Made by a program: the position numbers and the translations under genes. This document shows positions 14,482 to 23,105 of a stretch of DNA of 26,197 bases, piece by piece (positions within the stretch are counted from its first letter, which is position 1; the number at the start of each line of letters is the position of its first letter). Under the pieces are notes generated by a model that saw nothing but the letters and a program-made list of their open reading frames with translations, searched no databases and was not told the origin of the DNA. Source of the stretch: Opitutaceae bacterium (GTDB lineage: Bacteria; Verrucomicrobiota; Verrucomicrobiia; Opitutales; Opitutaceae); assembly GCA_031254955.1 (NCBI GenBank), contig JAIRTK010000019.1:1-26197 (forward strand). Reading direction: 5' to 3'.

Positions 14482-17265
14482 TCACCATGCCTTGGCGAAA
14501 CCGATGCTCACTACGCAGGGGCGTTTGTAATTGGCAGCGAGGACCGCGTCGTAATCGATCCAGAGGCGGTTGGTCGGGCCGAATTGCCGGAAAAATCCGA
14601 CGGACGCCTCGACGCGGATGCCATCAATCAAAAAGTCGGCCTTTGTGATGCCGCCGCCGGTGATGCCGCCGTCGGAGGTGTTCAGCCAGGAGCCGGCCAT
14701 GCGGGTGCGGATACTCCATTTTTTATAGAGTTCGCGGCCAAAGGCGATTTGCGCGCGGGCATGGGTGGCGGTGATGGTGTCCTGCCGGACGTGGAAACGG
14801 TATGCGGCATCGGCGGAGCGGGTGTCGTAGCTGGCGCTGCCGATGCCAGCATAGCCGATTTCGACGGACGGTTCGGCCCACCAGCCTGTGAGACTAAAGC
14901 CGGACAAGAACCGGCCAAATTGGAGGGTCGCGCCAAAGGCGTTGGCGGAGTAGTCCGCGGAAAGGGAGGTGTGAAGGTCGCGGACATCAAGATCGTGATC
15001 GGCTTTTTCAACGCGAAGAGTCAGCGCCGCGTGCCAGCCGCCGGGACGCTGGTAGAGCGCGTAGAGACCGCCGCCGAAAATGGTTGCACGCCCGTCGGCA
15101 TCGCCGGAAAAGTCGCGATGGCTGTAGCCGGTGCCGGCAAAGATGCCGGCGGTCATCGCGGGTTTGCCATTGCCGCCTCCCCAGCGCAGGTCGGCGCCGG
15201 TGGAGAGGGCAAAGGTTTGCTGCCGGAAGCCGAGGCCGGGCGCATCGCCGCCAACCGTGGTGTAAGCGGTGTTGCCGGAGAGCCAGAAGGCGCCGGAATT
15301 GCCATCGGCATAGTGTGCGCCCGCGCCCATCGTGCCGCTTTCCCGCAGTCCGGCGAGATGGCGGGAGACGGGGGCGCCCGCGTCGAAAAAGTCGGCGGCG
15401 GCGAGAGCGGAGGTGTTGATGATGGCGGCGCCGGCAGGGCTGAAACCGCCGCCGGTCAGGTAAACGCCGTCGGGGCGGTTTTCGAGGCCGTGATAGGCAA
15501 AGAGGCGGTTGGCGGCGGGGGCCGCGAGTTGGAACGCGTCGGAGGCGAGCGCGCCGGTGTCGTCACGGATGACGCGCAACTCGGGCTTGCCGAGGGCGTC
15601 GGCGTGGATGCTTTGGACGATGAGGCGGCCTTTGCCAAGGAGTCCGCCGGCGAGCACGAGGTCGTCGCCGCGCGCGTCGGCAAGAGTAATGACCACGGCG
15701 GGGTCGGCGAGGGTGAGCGGCGCGGTGAGCGTGAGCCGGGTCGCGGGGGCGACGCGGAGGTTGCCGCCGGCGGCGAGCGTGAGTGCGTTGGGGAAAACAA
15801 GGGCGCGGTTGTCGGCGGGGAGCAGTGTGTAGGCGGCTCCGCCGCTGAAGCTGAAATCGCCGAGCACGCGGCTGGTGTTGTCGAGGGTGAGTTCGAGGCT
15901 GGAACTGCCGGCGAAGGCGACGGCGTCGATGGTGGAGCCGCCGGTGAGGAGAACCCTGGCGGTGGCGGAGCCGGAGGCGGCCAGGGTGCCGGTGATGGTG
16001 GTGTTGTCGGCGGAAAGATTGAGGACGGCGCCGCCGGAGAGCACGATGCCGTTGGTGATGGCGGAGTCGGCGAGGGTGACGGTGGCGGTGGGCGCGGTGC
16101 CGGAGAGTCGCAGCGCGCCGTCGAGGCGGGAGGCGGCTCCGTTGAGGATGAATTGAGCGCCGTCGTTGACAAAAACATCACCGTCGAGGGCGCTGTCGGT
16201 GAAATTCAAACGGACGATGGTGGGAATCTCGGTAATCGTGGCCCCGTCAGCGCTGGTGGCGCTGGAAGTCATGCGGAACGCGCCGAGCGCACCGGAGATG
16301 GTGGAGGAGACGACGGTGAGGTCGTAATAGCCGGCGATGGAGGGCTGCGGGTTGGCGAGGCCGGGGCGGGAGACGAGGCCGGGCAGGTTGGTGTTAAGCT
16401 CGATGCCCATGCCGGCGTCGGATTGCACGAGCGCGTTCTGAAACACGCCGGTGAATTCCATGATGCCGTTGCCAAAGGCGGAGCTGACAATGCCGGAACC
16501 GAGCCAGAGACCGGGGGAGAGCGCGCCGGTGGTCTGGATGAGTCCGTCATCGAGAATAAAATAAACGCGCGAGCCGATGGCTTGAAACCCTGGGGCGACA
16601 TCGCCGGTGGCGTTGATGGTGGATGAGGTGAGCATGACGGTGCCGGCGCCGGCCATGCGAATGGCGGCGACGGAGCCGGAGTTTTGTATGACGGAGCCTT
16701 CGAGAATGACCCGGTTGCCGCGGTTGTTGGTCATGTAGATGGCGTTGACTTGCGGACCGACGGCCTCGATGCGGAGATTTGTGCCGTGAAACTCAGTGCG
16801 TCCGCCAATATAAGTGGCGTAAGTGACGCCGGTGGACGCATTCGCCTCGGTCTGACGGATGACGCTGTCGATGAGCACGACTTTGGGGCCGCCGGTGAGA
16901 TACAGGGCATGGCGGCTATTGCTGGAGGTGCCGCTGCCCAGGATGGTGAGATTGGAGCCGCTAAAAACGGTGTTCCCGGCTTCGGAGGCCTGAACGTAGA
17001 CGGCGGCAAAGTTTCCGGCATCGGTCCCGGAATTGGAAAAGGTCATGTCGTTAAACGTCCATGTTCCGGGGGAGGTGTAGTAGGTGCCGGTGTCGCGCAG
17101 GATGTAGGTGCCGCCGCTGGCTAGGGTTGTGCGGAATTGGTTGGCGTCCTGCGGCGCGATGATTTGCGCGTTGAGCACGCCAGACGCGATGAGTGCGCAG
17201 AGCAGCGCGCAGTGGCGCGTGGCGAGGAGCGCGTGGCGGGCGGCGGAAGTGCGAAGTGTTTTCAT
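14482..17265 (-). CDS. Autotransporter with beta-helix passenger and C-terminal beta-barrel
   Basis: The product has 927 residues. The ATG at 17265 starts a signal peptide (HCALLCALIASGVLNA, cleavage near residue 33). Residues 35-640 are a Ser/Thr/Gly-rich parallel beta-helix with repeated short strands such as V-I-L-E-G-S-V-I-Q-N-S-G and L-T-S-S-T-I-N-A-T-G. A pertactin-like module follows (A-R-G-D-D-L-V-L-A-G-G-L-L). Residues from about 645 form the autotransporter barrel, ending in A-K-A-W with a terminal aromatic. The barrel resembles that of the giant autotransporter. No protease or lipase catalytic motif is visible, so surface binding is the likely role. The start region ATGAAAACACTTCGCAC closely matches those of the neighbouring autotransporter (19245) and phosphodiesterase (14358). 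The gene lies 57 bp after the previous autotransporter. Confidence 0.85.
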   Translation of the reverse strand: MKTLRTSAARHALLATRHCALLCALIASGVLNAQIIAPQDANQFRTTLASGGTYILRDTGTYYTSPGTWTFNDMTFSNSGTDAGNFAAVYVQASEAGNTVFSGSNLTILGSGTSSNSRHALYLTGGPKVVLIDSVIRQTEANASTGVTYATYIGGRTEFHGTNLRIEAVGPQVNAIYMTNNRGNRVILEGSVIQNSGSVAAIRMAGAGTVMLTSSTINATGDVAPGFQAIGSRVYFILDDGLIQTTGALSPGLWLGSGIVSSAFGNGIMEFTGVFQNALVQSDAGMGIELNTNLPGLVSRPGLANPQPSIAGYYDLTVVSSTISGALGAFRMTSSATSADGATITEIPTIVRLNFTDSALDGDVFVNDGAQFILNGAASRLDGALRLSGTAPTATVTLADSAITNGIVLSGGAVLNLSADNTTITGTLAASGSATARVLLTGGSTIDAVAFAGSSSLELTLDNTSRVLGDFSFSGGAAYTLLPADNRALVFPNALTLAAGGNLRVAPATRLTLTAPLTLADPAVVITLADARGDDLVLAGGLLGKGRLIVQSIHADALGKPELRVIRDDTGALASDAFQLAAPAANRLFAYHGLENRPDGVYLTGGGFSPAGAAIINTSALAAADFFDAGAPVSRHLAGLRESGTMGAGAHYADGNSGAFWLSGNTAYTTVGGDAPGLGFRQQTFALSTGADLRWGGGNGKPAMTAGIFAGTGYSHRDFSGDADGRATIFGGGLYALYQRPGGWHAALTLRVEKADHDLDVRDLHTSLSADYSANAFGATLQFGRFLSGFSLTGWWAEPSVEIGYAGIGSASYDTRSADAAYRFHVRQDTITATHARAQIAFGRELYKKWSIRTRMAGSWLNTSDGGITGGGITKADFLIDGIRVEASVGFFRQFGPTNRLWIDYDAVLAANYKRPCVVSIGFAKAW

Positions 17266-17322
17266 GGAGAGGGTGCGGAGTTGGGATGCTGGATTTTAGA
17301 AGGGTTCATCGTTGCGGGCTTG

Positions 17323-19245
17323 CTACCACATGCAGTTGACCGAGAGGGAGGCAGTCATGCGGTCGTGATGCGCGCCGCGTTCGTAGCCGAGCGACAGGCC
17401 TGCATGGACGCGGCGGGTGAGAGCGACACCGAGGGACGCGCCGAGCGAGACGGTGTCCTCGTAATAATCGCCTCGTTCCAGCGTGAAACCGCGCTCCGAA
17501 TAATCGCGAAAGGCCGCGGCAAGCGTTGTCCGTGGCTCGCTCACATGGCGTTTGAGGCCGAGGCTGACGCCGGCCAGCGCGGCGCGCTTGAAGAGCGTGA
17601 GGCGGCGCGCCGCATCGACCGCGAGGTTAACATGCGCGAGCGAGTCGCTGAAATCCTCCACGACCATTTGGCTCGCGCCGATGGGAGCGCGCTCCTTGTA
17701 GTCACTGATATCCATGCTCGTGTAACGCACCGCGACGCGCGGGCGCAGGAATCCATCCTTCCAAGGGCGGAGCACCGCACCGACTTCGAGGCCGCCTCCG
17801 CTGAAATGGTTGCTCCAATGGGCGATTGTGGAGCCGTTAGCCTCGCGGCGCAGCGACTCGGAGTCGGCATTGCCGGAAAAGGCGTCGGCGGTGATGTAGA
17901 AATGCTTGAAACGCGGGGTCACGCTCACGCCAAAATAACGCTGCTTGGACAGGAGCGAGGCCGCGCCGGCGGTGTCGAGATTGCTTTCCGTGATTCCGCC
18001 GTAGAGTCCGAGGTTGACCCGCTGGCGATACGCGCTGTCGAGGCCGAGCACGAGGCCGCTGAGCCGCCCGTTGTGGCCGGGGCGGTTGTCGCCGCCGGTT
18101 TCATAATCAACCGAGCTGAAAAGGCCGCGCAGCCAGGCGTTGTTGTTCCATTTGCGCGGACGACGCTGGGCGGGTGCGTCGGCGGCGGGCAGAAGAAAAA
18201 GCTCGTTGAGACGGCCCGACACGGTGTCGATGATGGTGTCGATTGCGGCGGTGGTCATGGCGATGTCGTGCATGGGATTCGCGCCTTGGTTGATGACAAG
18301 GTAATCGCGCCGCTGGCGTCCGCTGCTGCCGACGACGCTGGTGGCGTCGAGACTGTAGCCTGCGGGCGCGGCGGCGAGGATGTCGGGGCTGGCGGAGCCG
18401 GGGGCGAGCGCGGCGTATTCGAGGCGTATGAGGCCGGCACCGCCAAAGGTGAAGGTCGCGTCCGGGTCGAGCGCGAGCGTGCCGGTGACGGTGAGGTTTG
18501 CGCCGGGGTTGAGCATGAGCGTGCTGGTGGCGTCAACGGCGAGAATGCGCGCCACGATGGCGTAGTTGGTCTGGGCGAGCAGGCCGGAGACGCCGGGCGT
18601 GATGCCCTCGCGGCCAAGCACGAGAGTCGAGTTGTCGGCGATGGAGACGGCGACGTTGGCGCCGCCCAGCCCGCTGGAGAGCGTGCCGCTGGCCAGCGCG
18701 TAGAGGCGCGAGCGCGTGACGGCGAGTTCGCTGAAATCGCTGTTGGCCGAGGCCAACGCGCCAATGACAAAGCCGTGGCGGTAATTGAGCGTCATGTCGC
18801 TGTCCGCGATCTCGACGCGCCCGCCGCCGGTGATGGCTTGCGGAAAATTCATGCCGTCGCGGATGCCGCGCATCACGAATGTGGCTCCGGAGTTGACTAC
18901 GAGATTTCCCGTGCCAAGCGCGCCGACATGCGTGACAACGAGTGTGCCGGAGGAGACGGCATTGGGGCCGAGAAACCAGTTGCGCTGGCCGGTGATGGAG
19001 AGTGTGCCGTCGCCGGTTTTGATGAAAGCGCCGCCGGTGGCGATTTCCCGGTAGTCGCTGGTGCCCGTGATGCGGCCCGAGATGGTGGTGTCGGCGTCAA
19101 CGACAAACGTGTCCGTCCGGTCGGCGAGGTAAATGTCGCCGGTGTAATCGCCGCCGGTGAAGACGACTGTGTCGGCGCGGAGCGTATGAAACGCACAGAG
19201 AACGGACGACAGAAGACAAAGGACAAAAGTGCGGAGTGTTCTCAT
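17323..19245 (-). CDS. Small autotransporter with PATR-type passenger and C-terminal beta-barrel
   Basis: The product has 640 residues when started at ATG 19245, which opens a signal peptide (MRTLRTFVLCLLSSVLC, cleavage near residue 24). An upstream in-frame ATG at 19287 would put 14 extra residues in front and spoil it. Residues 25-340 are passenger with autotransporter-associated beta-strand repeats (I-K-T-G-D-G-T-L-S-I-T-G, then S-G-T-L-V-V, then N-L-V-V-N-S-G-A-T-F). Residues 360-640 are the outer-membrane barrel, ending in N-C-M-W. The barrel differs clearly from those of the other two autotransporters. The gene starts 81 bp behind the TonB-dependent receptor, so co-transcription is plausible. 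No enzyme motif is seen. Confidence 0.82.
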   Translation of the reverse strand: MRTLRTFVLCLLSSVLCAFHTLRADTVVFTGGDYTGDIYLADRTDTFVVDADTTISGRITGTSDYREIATGGAFIKTGDGTLSITGQRNWFLGPNAVSSGTLVVTHVGALGTGNLVVNSGATFVMRGIRDGMNFPQAITGGGRVEIADSDMTLNYRHGFVIGALASANSDFSELAVTRSRLYALASGTLSSGLGGANVAVSIADNSTLVLGREGITPGVSGLLAQTNYAIVARILAVDATSTLMLNPGANLTVTGTLALDPDATFTFGGAGLIRLEYAALAPGSASPDILAAAPAGYSLDATSVVGSSGRQRRDYLVINQGANPMHDIAMTTAAIDTIIDTVSGRLNELFLLPAADAPAQRRPRKWNNNAWLRGLFSSVDYETGGDNRPGHNGRLSGLVLGLDSAYRQRVNLGLYGGITESNLDTAGAASLLSKQRYFGVSVTPRFKHFYITADAFSGNADSESLRREANGSTIAHWSNHFSGGGLEVGAVLRPWKDGFLRPRVAVRYTSMDISDYKERAPIGASQMVVEDFSDSLAHVNLAVDAARRLTLFKRAALAGVSLGLKRHVSEPRTTLAAAFRDYSERGFTLERGDYYEDTVSLGASLGVALTRRVHAGLSLGYERGAHHDRMTASLSVNCMW

Positions 19246-19326
19246 AAAAGATGTGGAGAGGGGACGGGAGATCGGTGGCATTATCATTCTTAATTTTGTA
19301 TTTTACATTAGCGCGCACGGCGCGTG

Positions 19327-22300
19327 TCAGAACGCTCCTTTCAGGCTCACGTTCCAGTAGGAGCCGCGCAGGGTGTAGGCGGCGAGGCGGTCGGGGACGT
19401 TGGAATAGATGATCGCGGGCGAATTGGTGATGTTGCGCACGCTGAAGGAAAGTTCGCAGCGCCGGGTGAGCTTGAAGCCGCCGCTCAGATCCATGATGAA
19501 GCGGCTTTTCAGGTAGCGGTGGTCGTTGAGGAAATAATTTCTGAGGCCCGACGGGCGGGTGACCGAGTAGAGGGTGGTGTCATTCCATGTGCCGCGAAGC
19601 TGCAGGTGCACGCGTCCGACGCGGTAGCGGATGCCGCCGTTGGCCGACTTGCGCACCTGGCCGATTTTTTCCTCGTCGGTCTGCGAGCCTTGAATGTCCG
19701 ACCAGGTGACGGAGCTGAAGACGCTCAAGCCCTTGAGGTAGCCTGGCAGAAAGGTGAGCTGCTGGTTGTATTCAAGGGTCATGCCATAGACGGAGAGGCG
19801 GCTGCGGGAATTGATGGTGGTGTAAAAGGCGGTGTCGCTTGCATTATCGACCTCGGTCGTATCACCGGTATCGGGGGTGCCCCCGGTGACGGAATCGTCC
19901 GACTCGTCGTCAATGATATCGCCCAGCGGATAGCCGACTATGCGCTCGGCCTCGGCGCGGCTGATTTCGATATGGCTGATTTGTTTGTTTTTGATATCCA
20001 TGCGGTAGGCCTGAAGGCTGAGGGTGCCGGCTGGTTCGAGGCGCCAGTTCAGGCCGGCGAAAATCTTGGTCATGTATTCGGGTTTGAGGGTGGAGTTGGG
20101 GATGGTGGCGGTGCTGAGTTCCTCGTCGTAGCTGACGGTGCCGGAGAGATTGGGATAATCGGGGCGCATGATGGACTGGCTGGCGGAGAGCTGGGCCTGA
20201 AGATTGCGGGTGATGTCGTATTTGAGTCCTCCGGAGAAAAAGCCGTTGCCGTAGCTGTTGCGACGGTTGACGCGCTCGCCGTAGTGGTATTGGTAGCGGA
20301 CGCCCTCCTCGGTCGTGGCCTGTCCTTTATCATTGACCGGATAGCCGGCGGCGGTGAGTTCGGCGCTGGTGCGGCGCGGGACGCTAAGGGTCTCGACCTC
20401 GGTCTTTTCAAAACGCGCGCCAAGGTTGAAGCGAAGGCGGTTGATACGGGTGTTCATCTCAAAGTAGGCGGCGCTGATGTCCTCGACGAGATGCCGCCTG
20501 TTGGTGAACTCGCGTCGCAGGTTGGCGACGGTGCCGGTGAACCAGTTGGGGTGTTCCCTGAATATGTCGTAAAGCGCGTAAGTGTCGTCGATGCGCCAGC
20601 CTTGCTCGGAAATGTTGCCTCCCTTGCCGCCCAAGGGGAAATCGAAGACATAGTTTTGGGTGTGGGGAATGGGGGCTTCCTGCGGGCGTCCGGTCGGGCC
20701 GAGGTAATTGTAGCGGGTGTCCTTGCGCCAGTAGTCGTAGGTGTTGCGGCGGAAGTGGCCGCCGGTCTGGAATGTGACAGGCACGCCAAAGACGGGGACG
20801 GCATAGGAAAGGTCCAGGCCACCGACATACTGCTCGGTCTCCGCGCGTGTCGGATAGGAGCGGATGCCGAGGTTGGAATAGTTGCGTTTGCTCCAGTTTT
20901 CGGGATTTCCCCACGGGTCGCCGCTGGTCTGGGTGAGCGTCCACGTGGGCGAGTCGCTGGAGGGGCGGTCGGCGACCCAGCCGATGTTGCTCACGTAGGA
21001 ATTGGTGGCGTAGAAGAAGCCCTTTTCTCCGTCGCGGTAACGTTTGAAGGTGTTGGCGTAGCCACCGTGGATCTCGGCGGAAAAGCTGTCGCGCTTGTAG
21101 GTGAGGCGCGGCGTGGCGAAACGGGTGAGCGTCGAGTGCTGGCGGTGGACGTAGCTGTTGAAGAGACGGGTCTCGGTGGATCCCGCATTATTGACGACCC
21201 AGTGGATGAGGGTGGAGTTTATCCGGTCAACGCTCGCAGTGGGCGCATAGCGACGGTCCACGCTGTCGGCGGTGTTGTTGTAGGCGCGAAGCGCGGTGGT
21301 GAGCGAGTAGGACTCGCGCGCCTCATGATAGAAGCCCCCGCGCATCGAAACGGTGAGAAAGGGGCTGATCTTGTAGCCGAGATTGAGGTTGGCGCCATAC
21401 CGGTTCAAGAGCTGCACTAGCGGGCGCCAGGAGAGATTGACGATCACCGGCTCATGGTCGAGGTAGTCATACTGGGGGTTGGCAGCGAGGTTGGGGTTGA
21501 GGTAGGAGTAGCCAATCGCATGTTGCTGCACCAGATTGTAGCTGCCATTGTAGCTGAGATTAAAATCGACGGCGAGGCGACGCCTGAAAAACACGCCGCC
21601 GTAGTTGATTTGCCAACTGGGAAAAACGAGACGGTGCTTGCGGTCGTCGGGCAGGTAAGAGCCGCCCCAGTTGGTGGCGCTGCTGTGGCCGTTCAAGCCG
21701 AACTGGTAGCGAATCTGCCTGCCGCGCCGGCTGAACGGGTCCTTGGAGCGGAAGTTGATGCGCCCGGCGGCGGCCCCGGCGTCCATGCTTGCCGTCAGCG
21801 TCTGCACAAACTCAATGGTCTCGATGCCTGTGGAGGTGATATCGGTAAGGTCAACCGCGCGCCCGCTCGTCGAGATGGCGACGCCGTCGAGCGCGGCGGT
21901 GGTGTATTTGCTGTCAAGCCCGCCGATGCGCACGCCGGTCGCGTCGGCATCGCCGTATTCGAGGGTGATTCCCGGCATGTATTTGAGGACTTCGCCGATG
22001 GCGCCCATGGTGACGTCGCCGAAATTGTCGGAGGCAATGAGGGTGACTGCGTTCGGAGCGGCACGCTGGTCCATGATGGCCTTGGCCTGGCCTTCGCGAT
22101 CCTCGGTGACGACGAAACGATCGAGCGTGACAACCGGCCCCGTGGCGTCGCTGGCCGAGGGGGCGATGATGAGCGGATGGAGGTCGAAGTTGAGAACATT
22201 GGGCGCGCCCGCAGTGGCGGTGATCGTGCTGGTGCGCTGCTGGACGCCCGAGTAGCTGGCGATGAGTTCGACCGTGCCGGCGGGCGCTTCGATGGCGTAG

Positions 22301-22785
22301 GAGCCGTCCTCCCCGGTATAGACGTAGCGCTCGGTGCCGGCGACGCGCACCTCGGCGTTATGCAGGTAGGCGTCGGCGGCGACGTTGAGCACGCGGCCGG
22401 TTATGGTGACGGTTTGCGCGAGTGTCTTTTTTTTTGCGCCGGGTGTGGTGTTTGCATGGCGCACGGTGAGGGTTCCGCCCTTCGCGGTCTGCTCGACGAC
22501 GAGGCCTGTGTCCGCGAGCATGATTTCGAGCGCCTCGCGCGCGGTGTAGTCCCCCTTGACGGGTTTGGATCGGATGTCGCGGATGGTATTCGTCGGCACG
22601 AGGATATTCACGCCGGTTTGCTGAAAAAGTGTCTTGATGGTGTTTTCCACAAAGCCGGCGGGCACATCAATGGCACGCTTTTCCGATGCGGGATCGGAGG
22701 CGGAAAGGCACGCGATGAGTGTGAAAAACGATAATAATGCGGCAACGTGTTTGAGGAAAGCGCGGGAAAGGCGACGAGAGGTCAT
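19327..22785 (-). CDS. TonB-dependent receptor/transducer with STN domain
   Basis: This 1152-residue outer-membrane protein starts with a signal peptide (residues 1-29). Its hydrophobic part ends L-I-A-C, which also looks like a lipobox. Residues 37-110 form an STN domain (V-E-N-T-I-K-T-L-F-Q-Q-T-G-V-N-I-L-V-P), the signalling module that contacts FecR-type anti-sigma factors. Residues 125-205 are a carboxypeptidase-regulatory-like beta-sandwich (T-I-T-G-R-V-L-N). The plug follows near 215-355 (M-G-A-I-G-E-V-L-K-Y-M-P-G-I-T-L). The rest is the beta-barrel, ending in Phe. Such receptors import siderophores, cobalamin, oligosaccharides or other large solutes using TonB energy. The STN domain and the neighbouring sigma/FecR pair imply substrate-induced transcription. 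A run of nine A residues (22427-22435, complement) lies between the STN and sandwich domains. The substrate is not readable from the sequence. Confidence 0.93.
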   Translation of the reverse strand: MTSRRLSRAFLKHVAALLSFFTLIACLSASDPASEKRAIDVPAGFVENTIKTLFQQTGVNILVPTNTIRDIRSKPVKGDYTAREALEIMLADTGLVVEQTAKGGTLTVRHANTTPGAKKKTLAQTVTITGRVLNVAADAYLHNAEVRVAGTERYVYTGEDGSYAIEAPAGTVELIASYSGVQQRTSTITATAGAPNVLNFDLHPLIIAPSASDATGPVVTLDRFVVTEDREGQAKAIMDQRAAPNAVTLIASDNFGDVTMGAIGEVLKYMPGITLEYGDADATGVRIGGLDSKYTTAALDGVAISTSGRAVDLTDITSTGIETIEFVQTLTASMDAGAAAGRINFRSKDPFSRRGRQIRYQFGLNGHSSATNWGGSYLPDDRKHRLVFPSWQINYGGVFFRRRLAVDFNLSYNGSYNLVQQHAIGYSYLNPNLAANPQYDYLDHEPVIVNLSWRPLVQLLNRYGANLNLGYKISPFLTVSMRGGFYHEARESYSLTTALRAYNNTADSVDRRYAPTASVDRINSTLIHWVVNNAGSTETRLFNSYVHRQHSTLTRFATPRLTYKRDSFSAEIHGGYANTFKRYRDGEKGFFYATNSYVSNIGWVADRPSSDSPTWTLTQTSGDPWGNPENWSKRNYSNLGIRSYPTRAETEQYVGGLDLSYAVPVFGVPVTFQTGGHFRRNTYDYWRKDTRYNYLGPTGRPQEAPIPHTQNYVFDFPLGGKGGNISEQGWRIDDTYALYDIFREHPNWFTGTVANLRREFTNRRHLVEDISAAYFEMNTRINRLRFNLGARFEKTEVETLSVPRRTSAELTAAGYPVNDKGQATTEEGVRYQYHYGERVNRRNSYGNGFFSGGLKYDITRNLQAQLSASQSIMRPDYPNLSGTVSYDEELSTATIPNSTLKPEYMTKIFAGLNWRLEPAGTLSLQAYRMDIKNKQISHIEISRAEAERIVGYPLGDIIDDESDDSVTGGTPDTGDTTEVDNASDTAFYTTINSRSRLSVYGMTLEYNQQLTFLPGYLKGLSVFSSVTWSDIQGSQTDEEKIGQVRKSANGGIRYRVGRVHLQLRGTWNDTTLYSVTRPSGLRNYFLNDHRYLKSRFIMDLSGGFKLTRRCELSFSVRNITNSPAIIYSNVPDRLAAYTLRGSYWNVSLKGAF
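22427..22435 (-). repeat. Nine-base homopolymer inside the TonB receptor gene
   Basis: On the coding strand nine consecutive A residues encode Ala-Lys-Lys-Lys at the junction between the STN and beta-sandwich domains. A run this long is notable in GC-rich coding DNA and is a possible site of replication or transcriptional slippage. The reading frame is intact in this sequence. Confidence 0.85.
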
Positions 22786-22802
22786 ACATAAATTAAAACG
22801 CC

Positions 22803-22849
22803 CCGTCGGGAAAAATTTGACACGAGAAATACAAAAAAAATTCCGACGG
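22803..22849. repeat. Inverted repeat flanking the candidate receptor promoter
   Basis: CCGTCGG at 22803-22809 and its exact reverse complement CCGACGG at 22843-22849 flank 33 bp of AT-rich DNA. This DNA lies between the start codon of the receptor gene and the dispersed repeat. The arms bracket the candidate ECF promoter described separately, so they could form an operator or an mRNA hairpin near the start. Confidence 0.5.
22819..22844 (-). promoter_or_regulatory. Candidate ECF sigma-factor promoter of the TonB receptor gene
   Basis: On the minus strand GGAA (22844-22841) is followed after 16 bases by CGTGTC (22824-22819). This resembles the GGAAC...CGTC shape common to many ECF promoters. 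Transcription would begin near 22812, giving a leader of about 27 nt before the ATG at 22785. The T-rich spacer and the position between FecR and the receptor gene are favourable. The exact motif of this sigma factor is unknown, and the same motif was not recognised before the other genes. Confidence 0.4.
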
Positions 22850-22884
22850 AAAAATCTCTCATCAAATCAATCCGGGAAAATCGT

Positions 22885-23105
22885 CGCAAAGAGGCGTGAG
22901 TTTTTGAACCGCGAATGGGCGCGAATAAATAAATTCACACCTTCTCTATGATCTCCGTGTGATTGTGGATTGTTGATTACCCGGAGGACACGGCGCGCAG
23001 AGGCTTGGGGGCGACTGTTCGCATCATTCTCATGCGAGAGTTTGTTCTTATGGGGAAATCAAAGCGATTGTTTCTTTTGCGTTTCTTGCCTCTTGGCGAC
23101 TATTT
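22885..23105. repeat. Gap between FecR and receptor genes made largely of degenerate repeats
   Basis: This is the larger part of the only gap of about 320 bp inside the cluster. It contains CGCAAAGAGGCG, then TTTTGAACCGCGAATGGGCG (22902-22921; a copy lies at 6650-6669), then CTTCTCTATGATCTCCGTGTG and CGGAGGACACGGCGCGCAG. These short words resemble the repeats in other gaps of this window. No small gene is supported in it. Confidence 0.5.
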
